Positions 30,060 to 44,344 of a DNA stretch of 64,000 bases are shown here, in pieces (position 1 is the stretch's first letter; each line of letters opens with the position of its first letter). Made by a program: the position numbers and the translations under genes. The notes beneath the pieces are model-generated. The model had not been told where the DNA came from. It ran no database searches and saw only the letters and a program-made list of their open reading frames with translations. The stretch lies in the NCBI GenBank assembly GCA_921293015.1, contig OV121090.1, forward strand, positions 4,898,001 to 4,962,000, read 5' to 3'. This DNA comes from Phorcus lineatus (taxonomy: Eukaryota; Mollusca; Gastropoda; Trochida; Trochidae).

Positions 30060-30978
30060 TTATTAAATCTGGCATATCTTTCAGTGATAGAGGAGATATG
30101 TTCATCAATGTCTAACGACCTTCCGCCCAATCAAGGTCATTGAATTACATGACATTTGAGATGACAATATCTGTGGATGATCGGACGCCAGCTTGACTCC
30201 CTACCCCGATGACGCTGTGACAGGGAGATTAGTAATGATACCTGAATAAAAAGTCCTTTTAGTTCATTACACCATTTCTCAGTAGTCACAGTCCAGTGCT
30301 AATGCACTGGTTTTCTTTTAAATTTGCGCACTCCTCCTCATAAAGTTCCTTTTATAATATAATATAAATATAAATATAATTTATAATATAAGGGGCAGAA
30401 GTACGTTGATTTGGAATAAATAAAAACGAAAATAAATGCTACCAATTGTTACATATTTTTTAATCACAAGAGACAGTTTTAAATCAAATATTCTTTGTTC
30501 AGTTAATCCATTTCCCAATCTCAAATGATAAAAAGGTGTTCACACAAAAATGGAAACTTGAATTCGATGAGTAGGGCGTAGATGTTTTGAGGAAAGCTCA
30601 CAGAAATATTTTATGCCTATGTGTAATCAAATGTATACATCATTGTTACTAGAAACTAGTACGATATGGTTTTCGATGAAAGGGATGTCCTTTGATAAGC
30701 ATTTAAAATTAACTGTAGATATTTGTTACTGTATAAAATATATCAAGTGACAATTGAAGATATGATCTCTTTGAAGTTGCTTTGACGGGATACACGGTTG
30801 TTGCTCTATTGCAGTTTTCTAACATGTAGGTAATTTTTATACGATATAGGCCTGTTGTCATATACCATGAAATATATACCAATACATGTATTTTATCAAT
30901 ATCAAGTTCTTAAATCAGCATCATGTCAATATATATATATATATTTGTTATCTTTAAATAAATATAAAAGTAATAAAA

Positions 30979-31033
<55 letters not shown>
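30060..31033. other. intergenic stretch
   Basis: AT-rich. Low-complexity TATAA repeats at 30352-30390 and a long (TA)n tract at 30981-31053. No gene. Confidence 0.5.

Positions 31034-31053
<20 letters not shown>
30981..31053. repeat. (TA)n microsatellite
   Basis: About 36 uninterrupted TA units, immediately next to the end of the Penelope-like fragment. Confidence 0.97.
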
Positions 31054-31058
<5 letters not shown>

Positions 31059-31490
31059 TATAACATACTTCACATAGTCGTTTGAAGAATCATTTTAATC
31101 CTTGGGCTGTCTTTTGCTTTTAATGATTTTATTTCTTTTCAACATTTGGCCTAACCTCTTGTCTTGACTAAGCATAGGTAAGTTCCGATGTATAACAGGG
31201 AATAATTCCGCATTGTTTTTATTATGTGTTGTCACAAAAGCGATTGTGTTTTGGTCCTCATTTATTTTATCTTTAGGAGTACGTAACTCTTCAAGAGTGA
31301 GTGCCTGTGCTTTATTTATTCCATCTTTGATAAGAGGTTCTGGATAGCCTCGCTGCAATAGTGAAGATTTTAGTTCCTCTAATCTTAGAGACCTGAGGTT
31401 TTCATTGCTAATTATGGCACAGACACGTCTAGCTAGACAATAGGGCAAGTTTGTTTTGACATGTCGTTCATGTGCGCTTTTGAAATGGAG
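31034..31490 (-). pseudogene. Penelope-like element fragment
   Basis: Reads, from a point just before the 117-codon frame, ERHVKTNLPYCLARRVCAII, then LEELKSSLLQRGYP, FPVIHRNLPML and KIIKSKRQPKD. This is the stretch between the reverse transcriptase and the GIY-YIG endonuclease of Penelope-like elements (HPxHxKxNIPxxLARRxC... and IKSKRQPxNLK). A frameshift follows (IKMILQTTM in another frame), then a TA tract. RT and endonuclease cores are absent. The distal 65 bp recur at 27843-27912. Confidence 0.65.
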
Positions 31491-31559
31491 ATATTGTTTT
31501 GTGTCTGTTGTCTTATGGAAAATGTGAAGTATGTTGTATTTAATCTATATGTGACCTTG

Positions 31560-31578
31560 CGTTTGAACCAATTCAACT

Positions 31579-31614
<36 letters not shown>

Positions 31615-31818
31615 CATTTTTTCAAATATACACATTACTTCACGTGCGACCTTTCACCTTTTTACCTAATATATATATATCGCATTTCGGACCAACAGTT
31701 GAAAAGACTTGTAAACAAGTCGAAATCCGACGCATCCAGTCATCATTAAAATGATATCTACAGCAAGTGTCGTCTGAAGTATTTCATTTTTTCAAATATA
31801 TATATATATATATATATA
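31560..31818. repeat. TA microsatellites and further Penelope-like scraps
   Basis: TA runs at 31581-31611, 31669-31680 and 31796-31818. The sequence atttcattttttcaaatata occurs at 31614 and 31781. The segment attaaaatgat.tct.ca..a at 31745 resembles the Penelope-like end at 31098 and 27850. Confidence 0.6.
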
Positions 31819-31920
31819 CAGCTGCATACCGAAAGTTTGTTCACGCACCTGCGTACCTGCAATCATCATGTTAATTTGGATGTTGTTGAGGCATCGTGGT
31901 ATTGCGAAAAAGGTAATGTT
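31819..31920. repeat. single end of a Tc1-type MITE
   Basis: After TA at 31817-31818 the sequence cagctgcataccgaaagttt matches both ends of the element at 37187-37802, as does gaggcatcgtggtattgcga. No opposite end was found close by. Confidence 0.6.
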
Positions 31921-34367
<2,447 letters not shown>

Positions 34368-36690
34368 ATGTATTGTGCAGCTGTGCTTTCGATTCAATTA
34401 ATCTTCATTCATTTGCAAAGAACTCGCAATTTCTTTAAATGATGTTGATAAATTTAGCAAGCTTCTTTAGCACCTTTGTGTTATTATTAGTCAGTATCCT
34501 TTTGAATTTAGATAGTTTCTGCGCGGCATATCCGTCTCATGTATATGTAGTGTATAATATGATCACTTCACAAAATGATGTTATGACTGTTAAGTATTTT
34601 TCTATGAAATTGTGAAAAATTCAAAGTTTCGAAAAATTATGAATTTTCATATGAATTCTTATACGGTGAACAAACTTTGTTTGTCAGCTATATAATGTTC
34701 CAAGAGATTGAATCTTTTGACATAGTTGAAACATTAACCTCTGAGAAGACATCTCTGTTGTTATTTTAAGAGGAGCTAATTTTACCAAAAGTAGTCCATT
34801 GCAGCTAAGTCTTAAAGAACGCCGCAAATGCTTTAAAATTAGTTACAGGTGTATTTCCTTCCACACCTATAACCCATGTGCATGTTTAGTTTACAGAACC
34901 CTGAAGTAATGCGGCAATATATCTGCCCTCAAATTATCATAAATGGTTTCATAACTCACTAATGCGTATGGGCCTGAAAACAGTCGTATTGATAAAAATA
35001 AGTCCACACGTTGCGATAACATCGCAGAATGATGCGTACTATTCAGAGGAAATATGCACACTCTGTTTTTTTTACGGTTATATATCTATTGTATGAAATA
35101 GCTGAAGTTCATAATTTGTATTTTTTCCTTATAGGAGAAATCAGTCATTCTCTTGCTAATTCAGAAAATAAAAAAATAAAAATTTCCCTCCTGTAATATT
35201 TAAACATTTCAGCATTTTCACGTACTATTGTAATCATATGATGCACATGGGTAAATTATCTTCGTCTTCCTGACCTATGCTGAAAATAATAACTGTGATG
35301 TCCCGTTTCCTCAATATCCCCGGCCTTTTTTACTGACACGAAGCTGACTGCAGTGACGTTATGTCAAACAGATGATTTTTGGTATTTTCATGTTAACTTG
35401 TTCAAATTCATTAAATTCCTTATCCGTTCTTTAAAATGTTTGACATTTTCACACTTTCCTCATCCAATGACCTATTGCCGCAATTATGTTACATTTATAT
35501 GTAAATATTTCTTGTGGTATTGTTTTGTATTTTGACCTAAATGTAGATGTGATACCAATTTCTTCAAATCTTAAAAAAATTATCAGGGAATGTTATTTAG
35601 GAAAACCATTTTCTTTACACCTTATCTCAACCGTATTTTATCATTTCATCTTTTATGACATAAATAAATGATTATTTAGATTTTGCAAATTAGTTTTACT
35701 GGCAATGTTATGCCTTTTTCAATATAGTTAACCTTTACAGGAATGTGTGTTTCTTCTTTTTTAATTCTTCAAACCGATCCAACATAATTTTGATATATCT
35801 TTCGTTATTTAAATATATGTTAAACTTTTATCGCATGATATAGACTATCTACATTTGTGCAAACAAATTCTCTATTATCCTATAAATTTTACTGTGAATT
35901 TTCACAAAATAAAAGAAGGCAGTTGGATAAAAACAATCTCAATGAAATGAGAACTAACTATTCGCATACCTTTAATGTTTTTCTACGCAACTTTGGATAT
36001 GCTGTTTATTGATCAACGGTGGATTACGAATGAGCAGATCAATAGAATAAGTCACTTATAGAACTTGATTTAATGAGATTTGGATTGATAGAGTCCCACT
36101 TATAGATGAACCTAGATGAATTGGGATACGTTATACACACCTGGAAGTATTGCAAACCCCTGTTTTTCAAAGTCTGTCGAAATGAAAATTTAAGATATTC
36201 TATTGAAAGAGTGTTTGTTTGAGGCTAAGCCATTTCTGAATATGTGAAAAAATAAACTCTGATGACTTAAGTAAAAAGTTATCAATTTTGAAACTGTCAT
36301 CAATTCCGCTCTATCAGCTGAGATCTCAAAATAACTGGAAAACATGCATGTGTTCATATAGTTTGAAAAACATAAAAAGAAAAAAAATGTTTATCCTCTA
36401 ACTACATTGATATAAAAAAAATCATTTCAACTATATTAGCATATTTTATTGATTCTTTATTGAACCTCTGTAACATGTTGGCCATATTCCCTTATCCTTA
36501 CAAAGTTCCAACTTATGTCTAAAAGACCGGAATTTATTTAATGCAATGTTTCATTATAAACTCAAGAAATAATTAAGATATCGGCGCTATTCAGATTTTG
36601 CATACAGCTTGAAAGACCAAAACGGCAGCCGCTGTGGTTAATACTATATAGCAATGCTTAAACTGTTTATAAGAAATGGGTGAAATTATC
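34368..36690. other. gene-free stretch
   Basis: AT-rich non-coding sequence, no elements or genes recognised on either strand. Confidence 0.5.
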
Positions 36691-36696
36691 TACCGT

Positions 36697-36825
36697 GTTC
36701 CGAGGAATAAAAGTTTATGAATATTGACTCTAGCGGGACTGGAACGTACTTTAACAGGGGCCGTCCGGCTCGGCTGGAATCCCGTTCCAGTCAATATTTT
36801 AAAACGTTTTTTTCTCGGAAAACGG
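36697..36825. repeat. foldback element, family F2 copy 1
   Basis: Left arm gttccgaggaataaaagttt...gaatattgact...ggaac, right arm gttcc..agtcaatatttt...ctcggaaaac, loop GC-rich (ggccgtccggctcggctgg). The right part and its flank (attaaaat.gaccgttttcc) recur at 61440-61490. Confidence 0.75.
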
Positions 36826-37186
36826 TCGATTTTAATCTGACTGTGGAAGTTGAAATGTTTCGTTGCTCTGATTTGTTGTATTTCTTCGTGAATTACAATC
36901 TGCATATACATTGAATCCCCTCTAATTATTTCCGATCTTTTCCATTGAAGCATTCGTAAAATATATACTCATCCTGTAAATGTCGTTACAACCTGTTGCT
37001 TTGTTGAATCAAATACGGCGAATATCATCATCTAAAATGTTCATTAAACTCCATTTCCTAATCATTAATCATGTTCCAATAAATTCGTTGTTTATATGAT
37101 GCAGAACAAACGCACTAGGTGTAGGACATGGTCATCAAAGCCTGGTACTATACCGGTGTATGTGAATCAAGCAAGTCATTACCATA
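36826..37186. other. gene-free stretch
   Basis: Nothing recognised. Confidence 0.45.
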
Positions 37187-37802
37187 CAGATGCATACCGA
37201 AAGTTTGTTCACTTACTACTGAATCGTAGTGCAAATATCATGTAATTAGGGTTTCGTTTCAACATCAATGGAATAGCTTCAGCAACACTGACAATTGATC
37301 ACCCACTGTCAATGTGTGAAATAGCCATTCTTGAACTCATTTTGGCATTGTCTGGACACTCGTGCAAATATTGGCATATTGATTTGGACAGGTGGGGTCA
37401 CATTTTCGAAATTTTGATTTCGTTAAATGTCAAATAAAATGTCCCATTTCGACTCTCTGAGATTAAAACAAACATAATCGCATTGACTTTGTGCAAAGAA
37501 ACAAACATGACTAATTTTTAAAGAAGTTGATAACTTATAAAGGATTTAATGGAGAGAAAAAAATTAGTGTTTTCGGAATTTTGACCTCTGGTCACTTCAA
37601 TGACCTGCCAAAATTGTTACGGGTAATTGTGGGGTACGATAAACCTTTGCCTTAAAGAAGAATTGATATGCATATGTGTGTTGAAAATTCAGTAGTATAC
37701 GTTTCTTTTTCGCAACGCTACGATACCTCAAAGGCATCTCAAATTACATGATATTTACACTAGTATGAACAGGTATATGAATAAACTTTTGGCATGCAGC
37801 TG
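37187..37802. mobile_element. 616-bp Tc1/mariner-type MITE
   Basis: Bounded by TA dinucleotides (37185-37186 and 37803-37804). Terminal inverted repeats of at least 60 bp, imperfect: left cagatgcataccgaaagttt and aaatatcatgtaatta; right ends as the reverse complement of cagctgcatgccaaaagttt and aaatatcatgtaattt. No transposase; contents are AT-rich. TA target duplication and TIR style indicate the Tc1/mariner superfamily. Confidence 0.8.
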
Positions 37803-37804
37803 TA

Positions 37805-38355
37805 CTGAAAATTAAAACGTTATCGAGCCACATCCATTACTTTGCTTACGTCAGATCTTTAAAAGACTTTTAATGATTTTAATTATTTAAGTTAATGTCC
37901 TCGAAAAAATCGATGATACATTAGATACATTAGATTCAGCTGAAAGCATTATCAGTACCATCGTTGGACAACTCCAGACTTGACGTCAGCAGAGTTTGGA
38001 ATTGTAAATCAGTATACCTGTACACGTTGTATTCGTTTAGGTCGAAAACGTCATTCACAAAATCAGATGAATACCAATCTCATTAGTTTCGGTCTGTTAT
38101 ACGGATATAGACATATTATGTTATTGAAATGTTTTGAACTCCCTAAAAATGTCTGGTCAATCGGAGTCACTTCCGTCGCTAAAGGGTAGCCGTATTGTCA
38201 GAATTTTGACCATATGGCGCCAGTCAGTGTTATAAATCTTTAGTGACGTAACGTATTGTTCTTTAAGGTATCCAAACACTTATACCACATCGGCTGGGCT
38301 GAAGGACCATCAATAAAAGCCCCTTTTATATTCAAGGTTTGATTTCGGTTTCTAG
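37805..38355. other. non-coding stretch before the LDL-A exon
   Basis: Nothing recognised apart from the acceptor-like gatttcggtttctag ending at 38355. Confidence 0.45.
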
Positions 38356-38548
38356 AACCTTAATGGCCGCCTATGTACATGCAAGCCCGAAGAGTTAAAG
38401 TGCGGTTACGGTTACTGTATAGACAAGGAGCTAAAATGTAACGGGCAAATGCGGGGACAACTCAGACGCGTGTGCGTGGACAGTGGGCAGCATCATAGGA
38501 GCGGTCGTCGTGGTCATCGTCATCGGACTCATCATTTCGTCTATATGA
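38356..38548 (+). pseudogene. LDL-receptor class A domain plus membrane helix, last exon, frameshifted
   Basis: After an acceptor-like tttctag, phase 0 reads NLNGRLC-TCKPEELKCGYGYC then IDKELKCNG, giving the C-x6-C-x4-C-x6-C start of an LDL-A domain. The calcium-binding end CGDNSDAC follows only after a shift of frame at about 38445. It is followed directly by AWTVGS and a strong membrane helix IIGAVVVVIVIGLIISSI and a stop at 38546. It would be the C-terminus of a small type I membrane protein. One frameshift means a pseudogene or a base-calling error; upstream exons were not found. Confidence 0.6.
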
Positions 38549-38689
38549 TCAGTCGAATGAAATAAGTTATGATAAGTTGGCTGTTTATAAAACGGATAAA
38601 AAAATGACACTTGGGCATCAGTAGAATATTGTTAATCGTATGAAGTCAGGGATTACGAATCAAGAATAATGAACACGGAGTTACGTCAA

Positions 38690-38870
38690 GCGACGTCTTA
38701 CGTTAGTGGAACGTCATTCCGTCAGAATGCCGGCTGCAGGATTACCGGAACGGGAAGTTGCAAAACAGATTCAAACATATTTTCAACAACCGTAAAATGT
38801 CACGTTGACACATTCATGTCAGGGATCAACGTCGCTCTGGACGTCCACGTTTTTGGTTCACGATAACATT
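38690..38870 (+). pseudogene. Tc1-like transposase N-terminal fragment
   Basis: In one frame ERHSVRMPAAGLPEREVAKQ resembles the first helix-turn-helix of Tc1 transposases (R-x-x-x-A-G-x-S-x-x-x-V-A). About 75 bp on, in another frame, RDQRRSGRPRFW resembles the conserved DRPRSGRPR linker (AT-hook). No catalytic DDE region follows, so it is a short relic. Confidence 0.5.
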
Positions 38871-39152
38871 TGTTGTACCTTTAATAAAATTAATTCAGTA
38901 TATGTATGTTGATGTTATATACATATTTTAACTCAGTTAAGAGGAGAGAGGCGATGAAACAAAAATGCAGGTATGGGGGAGTGCGGCAATCATGATATCC
39001 ATTAAGTAGGAGTTAGAGCTCACAAACCTCCTTTAACCTTTTGTTACAAATGCGATTATAACTCATGTTTTATCAAATTACATCCACCGCCGTATGTGTA
39101 GGCGATAACGAGATTTCGAGAACAAGCCTTTAAGATTTAATATATAGAGGAT
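38871..39152. other. non-coding stretch
   Basis: Nothing recognised. Confidence 0.4.
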
Positions 39153-39243
39153 ATTTGACATTTCTCGTCGAATACCATGTAAATATATGATTTTCTACTT
39201 CACGAGATGAGATATTCATGGTATTCGACGAGAAATGTCAAAT
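39153..39243. repeat. palindrome (foldback)
   Basis: Arms atttgacatttctcgtcgaa-taccatg and its reverse complement, perfect over 26-27 bp, around a 37-bp AT-rich spacer. Confidence 0.9.
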
Positions 39244-40494
39244 GTTCTATTTATTATGTTTACCAAAACCCCGTAAATGACCCTAACTATATGAATTGAG
39301 AAGCTAAAACGCTTCGCTAGCGCGGCTGTTGCATGACGGCATTCAATTGTTTCATGACGTCACAGACGACGTCATATGATTGTTGCATCATTTTACAGAG
39401 TAGAATACCATTTTTATTTCACTCAGTGAAAATACGGGTTTTATTTTCACCGATAAATGGCATATTTCACCATTCGAAATATAATAAAATTCTGTTTTTT
39501 TCACGTGCCAAAGAGGAGCACGGTTTCTGTAACCATGTCTAAAGAACGTCATAACCTGAAATGTCAGTAGAAGTTGCTTGGCGAACAAAGTGGTCTTTGA
39601 ATGATCTTCATTATAGGTTTAAGTCATTATCAGTAAAATCAATACAAAAATTCGCTTATTTTCATTATATTGATAAACCCTGCTTGATCGCTTAACCGTC
39701 GACTATCTACAACTAGTCTAATATAAAATCTAAAGTTGTGTGGAAAAATTTTTTTGGACTACATCTAATTTTAATGAGATTGGGTAAATAGTATGTTTGA
39801 GGATCTCAGTTGTTATTGTCATTTGAATAATATACAATTTAAAAAGTTGCAAAGAGGAAATTTTTATATGTGAGATTCAACAATTTTCAATATTACAATT
39901 TCTTGTACCTTTCGGATCAGGTACCTTGCGGGATTCAAGACTCTCACAGTATAGGAAACCCGCACACTTCGTCGCTTATAATGAAAACTGGGTAAATGTT
40001 CATTATATCCGCTGCGTTGCCCTAAACTTGGCATTGGTTATGATTTCATCTTACACACAATAATATGTAACATCCTTAGTATTCTCAGAGTGGTGCACAC
40101 CAATATTTCGTATAAACTACGAATGCACAAATAATGCATATCTCTCGATATTACTATTTGCACTCGGTTAATCTACCCTGTAAGTTATTTAACAAATATG
40201 TACGCAGTCAGGTATTCAAGTATTTCATCGATAGATAGCTTTTAGAAGAGTGCCTATCTGCTAATAAGTCTTTAAATAGCCAATTTGTCTTTAACATATA
40301 TATCTCAAAGATTACAAAGGCAATTTTTATAGATATTCAACTTCACTATCTTTGGAGGGCGAAGTTTCGACACAGAAAGACTGTCCTTGGTTAGGCAACA
40401 GTTAGAACTCAATAATTATGAACGTATCATTAATGATTCACAGATCAGATAAAAAAACTAACTACAAAAGTGTGGTAAGTATCGTAAATCGGTA
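39244..40494. other. gene-free stretch
   Basis: AT-rich; no genes or elements recognised. Confidence 0.5.
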
Positions 40495-40690
40495 AACGTC
40501 TCTTTGAGTTCGTTTCCTATGACCATGTAATTAATTATTCACAAAGCAGTTTAAAATAACCCACAAAAGCGTTGATGCAGCGTTTAGTCTACGTACGTCA
40601 CTTTAATCTCATTTGCTATTACTATGAAATTAATCATTCACCGTGTTTATCGAAATAACCAACAAAGGTGTTGATTCGTTACGTGTCAAA
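40495..40690. repeat. diverged 100-bp tandem duplication
   Basis: acgtctctttgagttcgttt...taattaattattcac...cacaaaagcgttgatgc at 40497 is repeated with about 25 percent change from 40597. Non-coding. Confidence 0.7.
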
Positions 40691-41152
40691 CAAAGTTAAA
40701 CTGACTTTTTGAATAGTCTACTTTCTGCTTAGGGCAAGAAGGAAGGCTATCGCGACACGTGTAGTAGCTCGGCTATTGTTATCTTTCAACTCACGTATAC
40801 ACATATCCACGCTGAACTATTGTTGCTGTGTAAACACGGTGGGATACCTTTCCTTCATGTTCCATCCAACTCAACGCACTGTGAGTTATTTAGTTCAGCG
40901 GTCAAGACTTGGCTACTTATCGTAAGTTTGTTATCAGTTGGCTTCGAGTTCATGTTTAAATGTTGTGCTAAATATATATGTATTTATATCTATATGTATC
41001 TTCCCCACAGCACTGCGGATTTATGTTTATGATGCAGGTTGTACATTGTAGACTCCCCCCCCCCCCCCCCCTCAATTGGATCTTATCATATAAACATATC
41101 TTAATATCTGTTGTGTATATATGGTTTTCTGACTCGACCCCCTCTCTCTCTG

Positions 41153-41185
<33 letters not shown>

Positions 41186-41225
41186 TATATTTCATAGTTT
41201 GCCTCTGTGATCTCTATTTCAACTC
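40691..41225. other. non-coding stretch with poly-C and CT tracts
   Basis: A 17-base poly-C run at 41055-41071 and a CT/GTCT tract at 41139-41186 that stands in the same position relative to the following repeat as the CT tract of 7049-7316. Confidence 0.8.
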
Positions 41226-41801
41226 GATTCACACTTTACGTACATAACAATATCGGTTGACATGAGTAGACATACCACGCTAATATGCAGTAAGCGTACC
41301 AGTGACCAAACTGGCTAATGACACGCATTGTTTATTTGATATTGATACACAAGTATGATGGGATAATTTATGTACCTTAATCTACTGAACGTGTTGTGAA
41401 TACAACATTGACATAGTGTTGACTCTTTGCTACGATTAATTATGCATGGTCGAATTATACTCAGCCTTACAGTAAATTTATAATTTTACAATTTCAATCA
41501 TTGAATAGGTTACTTCCCCATTCTATGTTATGATCCTCGTCGTTAAGTGTATATATCCGAATTTGTGAACTCATTGGTTACTGCTTGGTTGCAATAATGT
41601 TAGTGTTGGTTTTATTTCATTCACGTTCTCTCATTTTATATCAAATATCTAAGCGGAACGTCATTACTCATTAGTACTGTTTCAATGTTGCTGGTATCAA
41701 AGATTACATCAAGGATATCTAGGTTTTCCATTAGAGGAATATCCACCAGTCAATTAGTTTATCGAGATAACTAATAGGCCTACTTTCTTTTATGAATGAC
41801 A
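41226..41801. repeat. dispersed copy of the 7.3-7.9 kb repeat
   Basis: Nearly identical to 7325-7901 (start ttcacactttacgtacataa, end cttttatgaatgacag), with a few small indels: it has gctaatgaca where 7410 lacks it, and lacks a piece after gaatacaacattg. Low divergence implies a recent copy event of at least 575 bp. Confidence 0.9.
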
Positions 41802-41947
41802 GTAAAACAATTATTGAATATGCGATCAACGAAGGAAAAGGGGAAAATGACAGAGGAAAGAGCTGATTAATGCCAAAAAAGACGGGATTCTATCGTTTTC
41901 TCGTTAACATTTTGTCTTCATATTTCATTTTTTGAGTATTGTATATA

Positions 41948-42020
41948 TGATAATGAATTAATGACGTCAAGAATAATGAATTAATGACGTCAAGGATAAT
42001 GAATTAATGACGTCAAGGAT
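41948..42020. repeat. 23-bp minisatellite with CRE palindrome, locus 1
   Basis: Three units of gataatgaattaatgacgtc + aag. TGACGTCA at 41962, 41985 and 42008, exact 23-bp spacing. Confidence 0.95.
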
Positions 42021-42023
42021 TTA

Positions 42024-42259
42024 AGAAATAAAGTTCGCTCTACCCCAATGTGTTTTGTAATAAAGTATAGTTTTGCCCTGAACTATTATAGTTAAAGCAC
42101 TCGGACGGTAGTCCTCGTGCTTTAACTATAATAGTTCAGGGCAAAACTATACTTTATTACAAAACACATTGTACCGTCCGAGTGCTTTAACTATAATAGT
42201 TCAGGGCAAAACTATACTTTATTACAAAACACATTGGGGTAGAGCGAACTTTATTTCTT
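42024..42259. repeat. three-armed palindrome (foldback with duplicated arm)
   Basis: Left arm 42024-42110 pairs with the right arm 42172-42259 over about 86 bp (agaaataaagttcgctctac...actcggacggta). Between them, 42113-42171 is an extra copy of the right arm lacking its outer about 22 bp. All three arms share ctataatagttcagggcaaa. Confidence 0.93.
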
Positions 42260-43170
42260 TTCTAAGATGCTAAAATAATCTATACCGGGAACACTCTGAT
42301 TTTAATCATCTCGAAATAAAAAATAGTGTTTACATTGCTCACATTAATAATCCATGAACAGGGCTAACTGTTTGCTATTCCAAGTATGGAACTCAACCCC
42401 TAGTTTAAAACGACATTTAGTTGGTTAAAGCTTTGATTACTGCAGTATTGCACTTAAACTTTTTCATTTATTCAATTTTGAATTATATTTTCTTCTTATT
42501 TGTTTCTTTAAAAACTTAAACAAACAAATTAACACCTTTTGTTTTTAAAAAAAACCTTTACTTTTACAAACTTGTGTCGTGCGATTATGCAGGGCTTATC
42601 ACGTGGTTAACATTCCACAAAGAATTATGGGTATTGTTTGTTTTGGAAGCGTGATGGCGGACTGAATCCGGACATCTATTTTTTTGCTGCTGTCATAAAC
42701 GTTGAAGGTGATGCTTTAGTCTCTTATATAAGCAGACTGTTGGGGCTGTACACCTAGAATTACTTAATTATTAGGTTGACCTTATCACATTGAACCTGGT
42801 AGAGACGGTTGACGTGAACCAACGTCACAGTCCCACGGGGCGCTGTGACCTGTCGTGAAACAACGCGGTCACTCGACGGTAGACAAGCATTTTCTGTCCA
42901 TTCTTCTTTACGGTAAATAGAAATAGATGATTCGAAACTTGTCTCTATTAATAGAAACATTAATACGATTATGTCGTTAGACCTTGATAGGGGGATAAGC
43001 CATGTTGTTCGAAGAATCGAGATGAAAGGTTACCATGGACGCGTGATCACGAGGGGGCAGCGGGGAAGAGCGGATATAACGTCATTCAATTGTTACGTCA
43101 TGAAAAAACTATACCTTTATTGTCTCATAAAGTACTTTTTTTTCGATTGTTCTAACCGCCAGGCATCTTA
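42260..43170. other. non-coding stretch
   Basis: No gene. Moderately GC-rich around 42780-43080 without a recognisable product. Confidence 0.4.
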
Positions 43171-43173
43171 GAA

Positions 43174-43317
43174 AATGAATTAATGACGTCAAGGATAATG
43201 AATTAATGACGTCAAGGATAATACATAAATGACGCCAGGATAATGAATTAATGACGTCAAGGATAATAAATAAATGACGCCAGGATAATGAATTAATGAC
43301 GTCAAGGATAATGAAAT
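43174..43317. repeat. 23-bp minisatellite with CRE palindrome, locus 2
   Basis: Same unit as locus 1 (gaattaatgacgtcaaggat) in six copies, two of them a shorter variant with aaataaatgacgccaggat that breaks the CRE. The alternation standard-standard-variant-standard-variant-standard suggests a two-unit higher-order step. Confidence 0.93.
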
Positions 43318-43699
43318 ATTGTAACATGACTTCGTTGTATCCTCGATTCTGATTGGTCGGTTCGAAAAAATTACCCTATATTGAATGACAATGAATACCC
43401 GCAAATTAGCAAAGGCGAATCAACGCGAATTGATACACTAGTGCCGGCCCGACTCAAGTTTTAATTTTCCAGTTTCTTAGAAAATTCGTGCCGTACTCCG
43501 ATTTGACAGTTGGCTTTGTCTTTTTTTATATTGTGTCTACCGATAAATATCACAATTACACTTTGATATGATTTATTTTTGAAGAACGAAAATATTTTCA
43601 ACTGTACTAATGTTTAATTTGATTGAAAATTCAACCAAAGGGCGAGGGAAGACTTTCACAAACACGGGGGGTTGACGAGGCCAGGCAATTGAAGTTGGA

Positions 43700-44160
43700 G
43701 TATGTTGTTGGAGTCTATCATGTCAAACTTCATAAATGGTGTTCTTCAATAGAGAATTATTGGTTGTTTCTAAAAATAAGAATAGTAGTGCTTATCAGTT
43801 CAACATGATGACAATAAGAGGTGAAAGTCGTAATTTATGATCGAAAACCGGACAATGGCGCGCAAATGACTAAAACGTAAGTTTGGAATCTTATTTACGA
43901 CAGACAAATAGGAGTTGATAGGGTTAAGTAAGTCATAAACATGTAAATTTAAAGCAGAATTTCGACTTTTCGATTTCTTAACTTTTATATGGCTGTTTTT
44001 CGATCATCATTGAAAACAAGAAAATATCGTTATTCTGACAGTTTAGAGTTAAAAATGAAACTTTAGAAAGGCGATTTGAACTTATCTCAGGACAAATGGT
44101 ATTTTGATTCTATTCAAGCCACATACAAAATTTATGAAACATACTCTGTGACACTTAAGT
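43700..44160 (+). repeat. dispersed repeat family A, copy 3
   Basis: Direct match to 3395-3840. Forms the left half of a large inverted pair with 44345-44770. Confidence 0.75.
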
Positions 44161-44344
44161 TTAATTCTGCATTCAAAGAGAACGGGTCGTTCATTCTAAG
44201 AGACATACCATGAATTCAAGTACCAAAGTTCACTTCAGAACATTAGATGGACATCACTGTAGGTTTTGAAATAAATAGCAGGAATGTTGTCTTGAATTTC
44301 GTTTTACCAAGTTTATCCAGATAAAACCATCTCTAAGCGAGACA

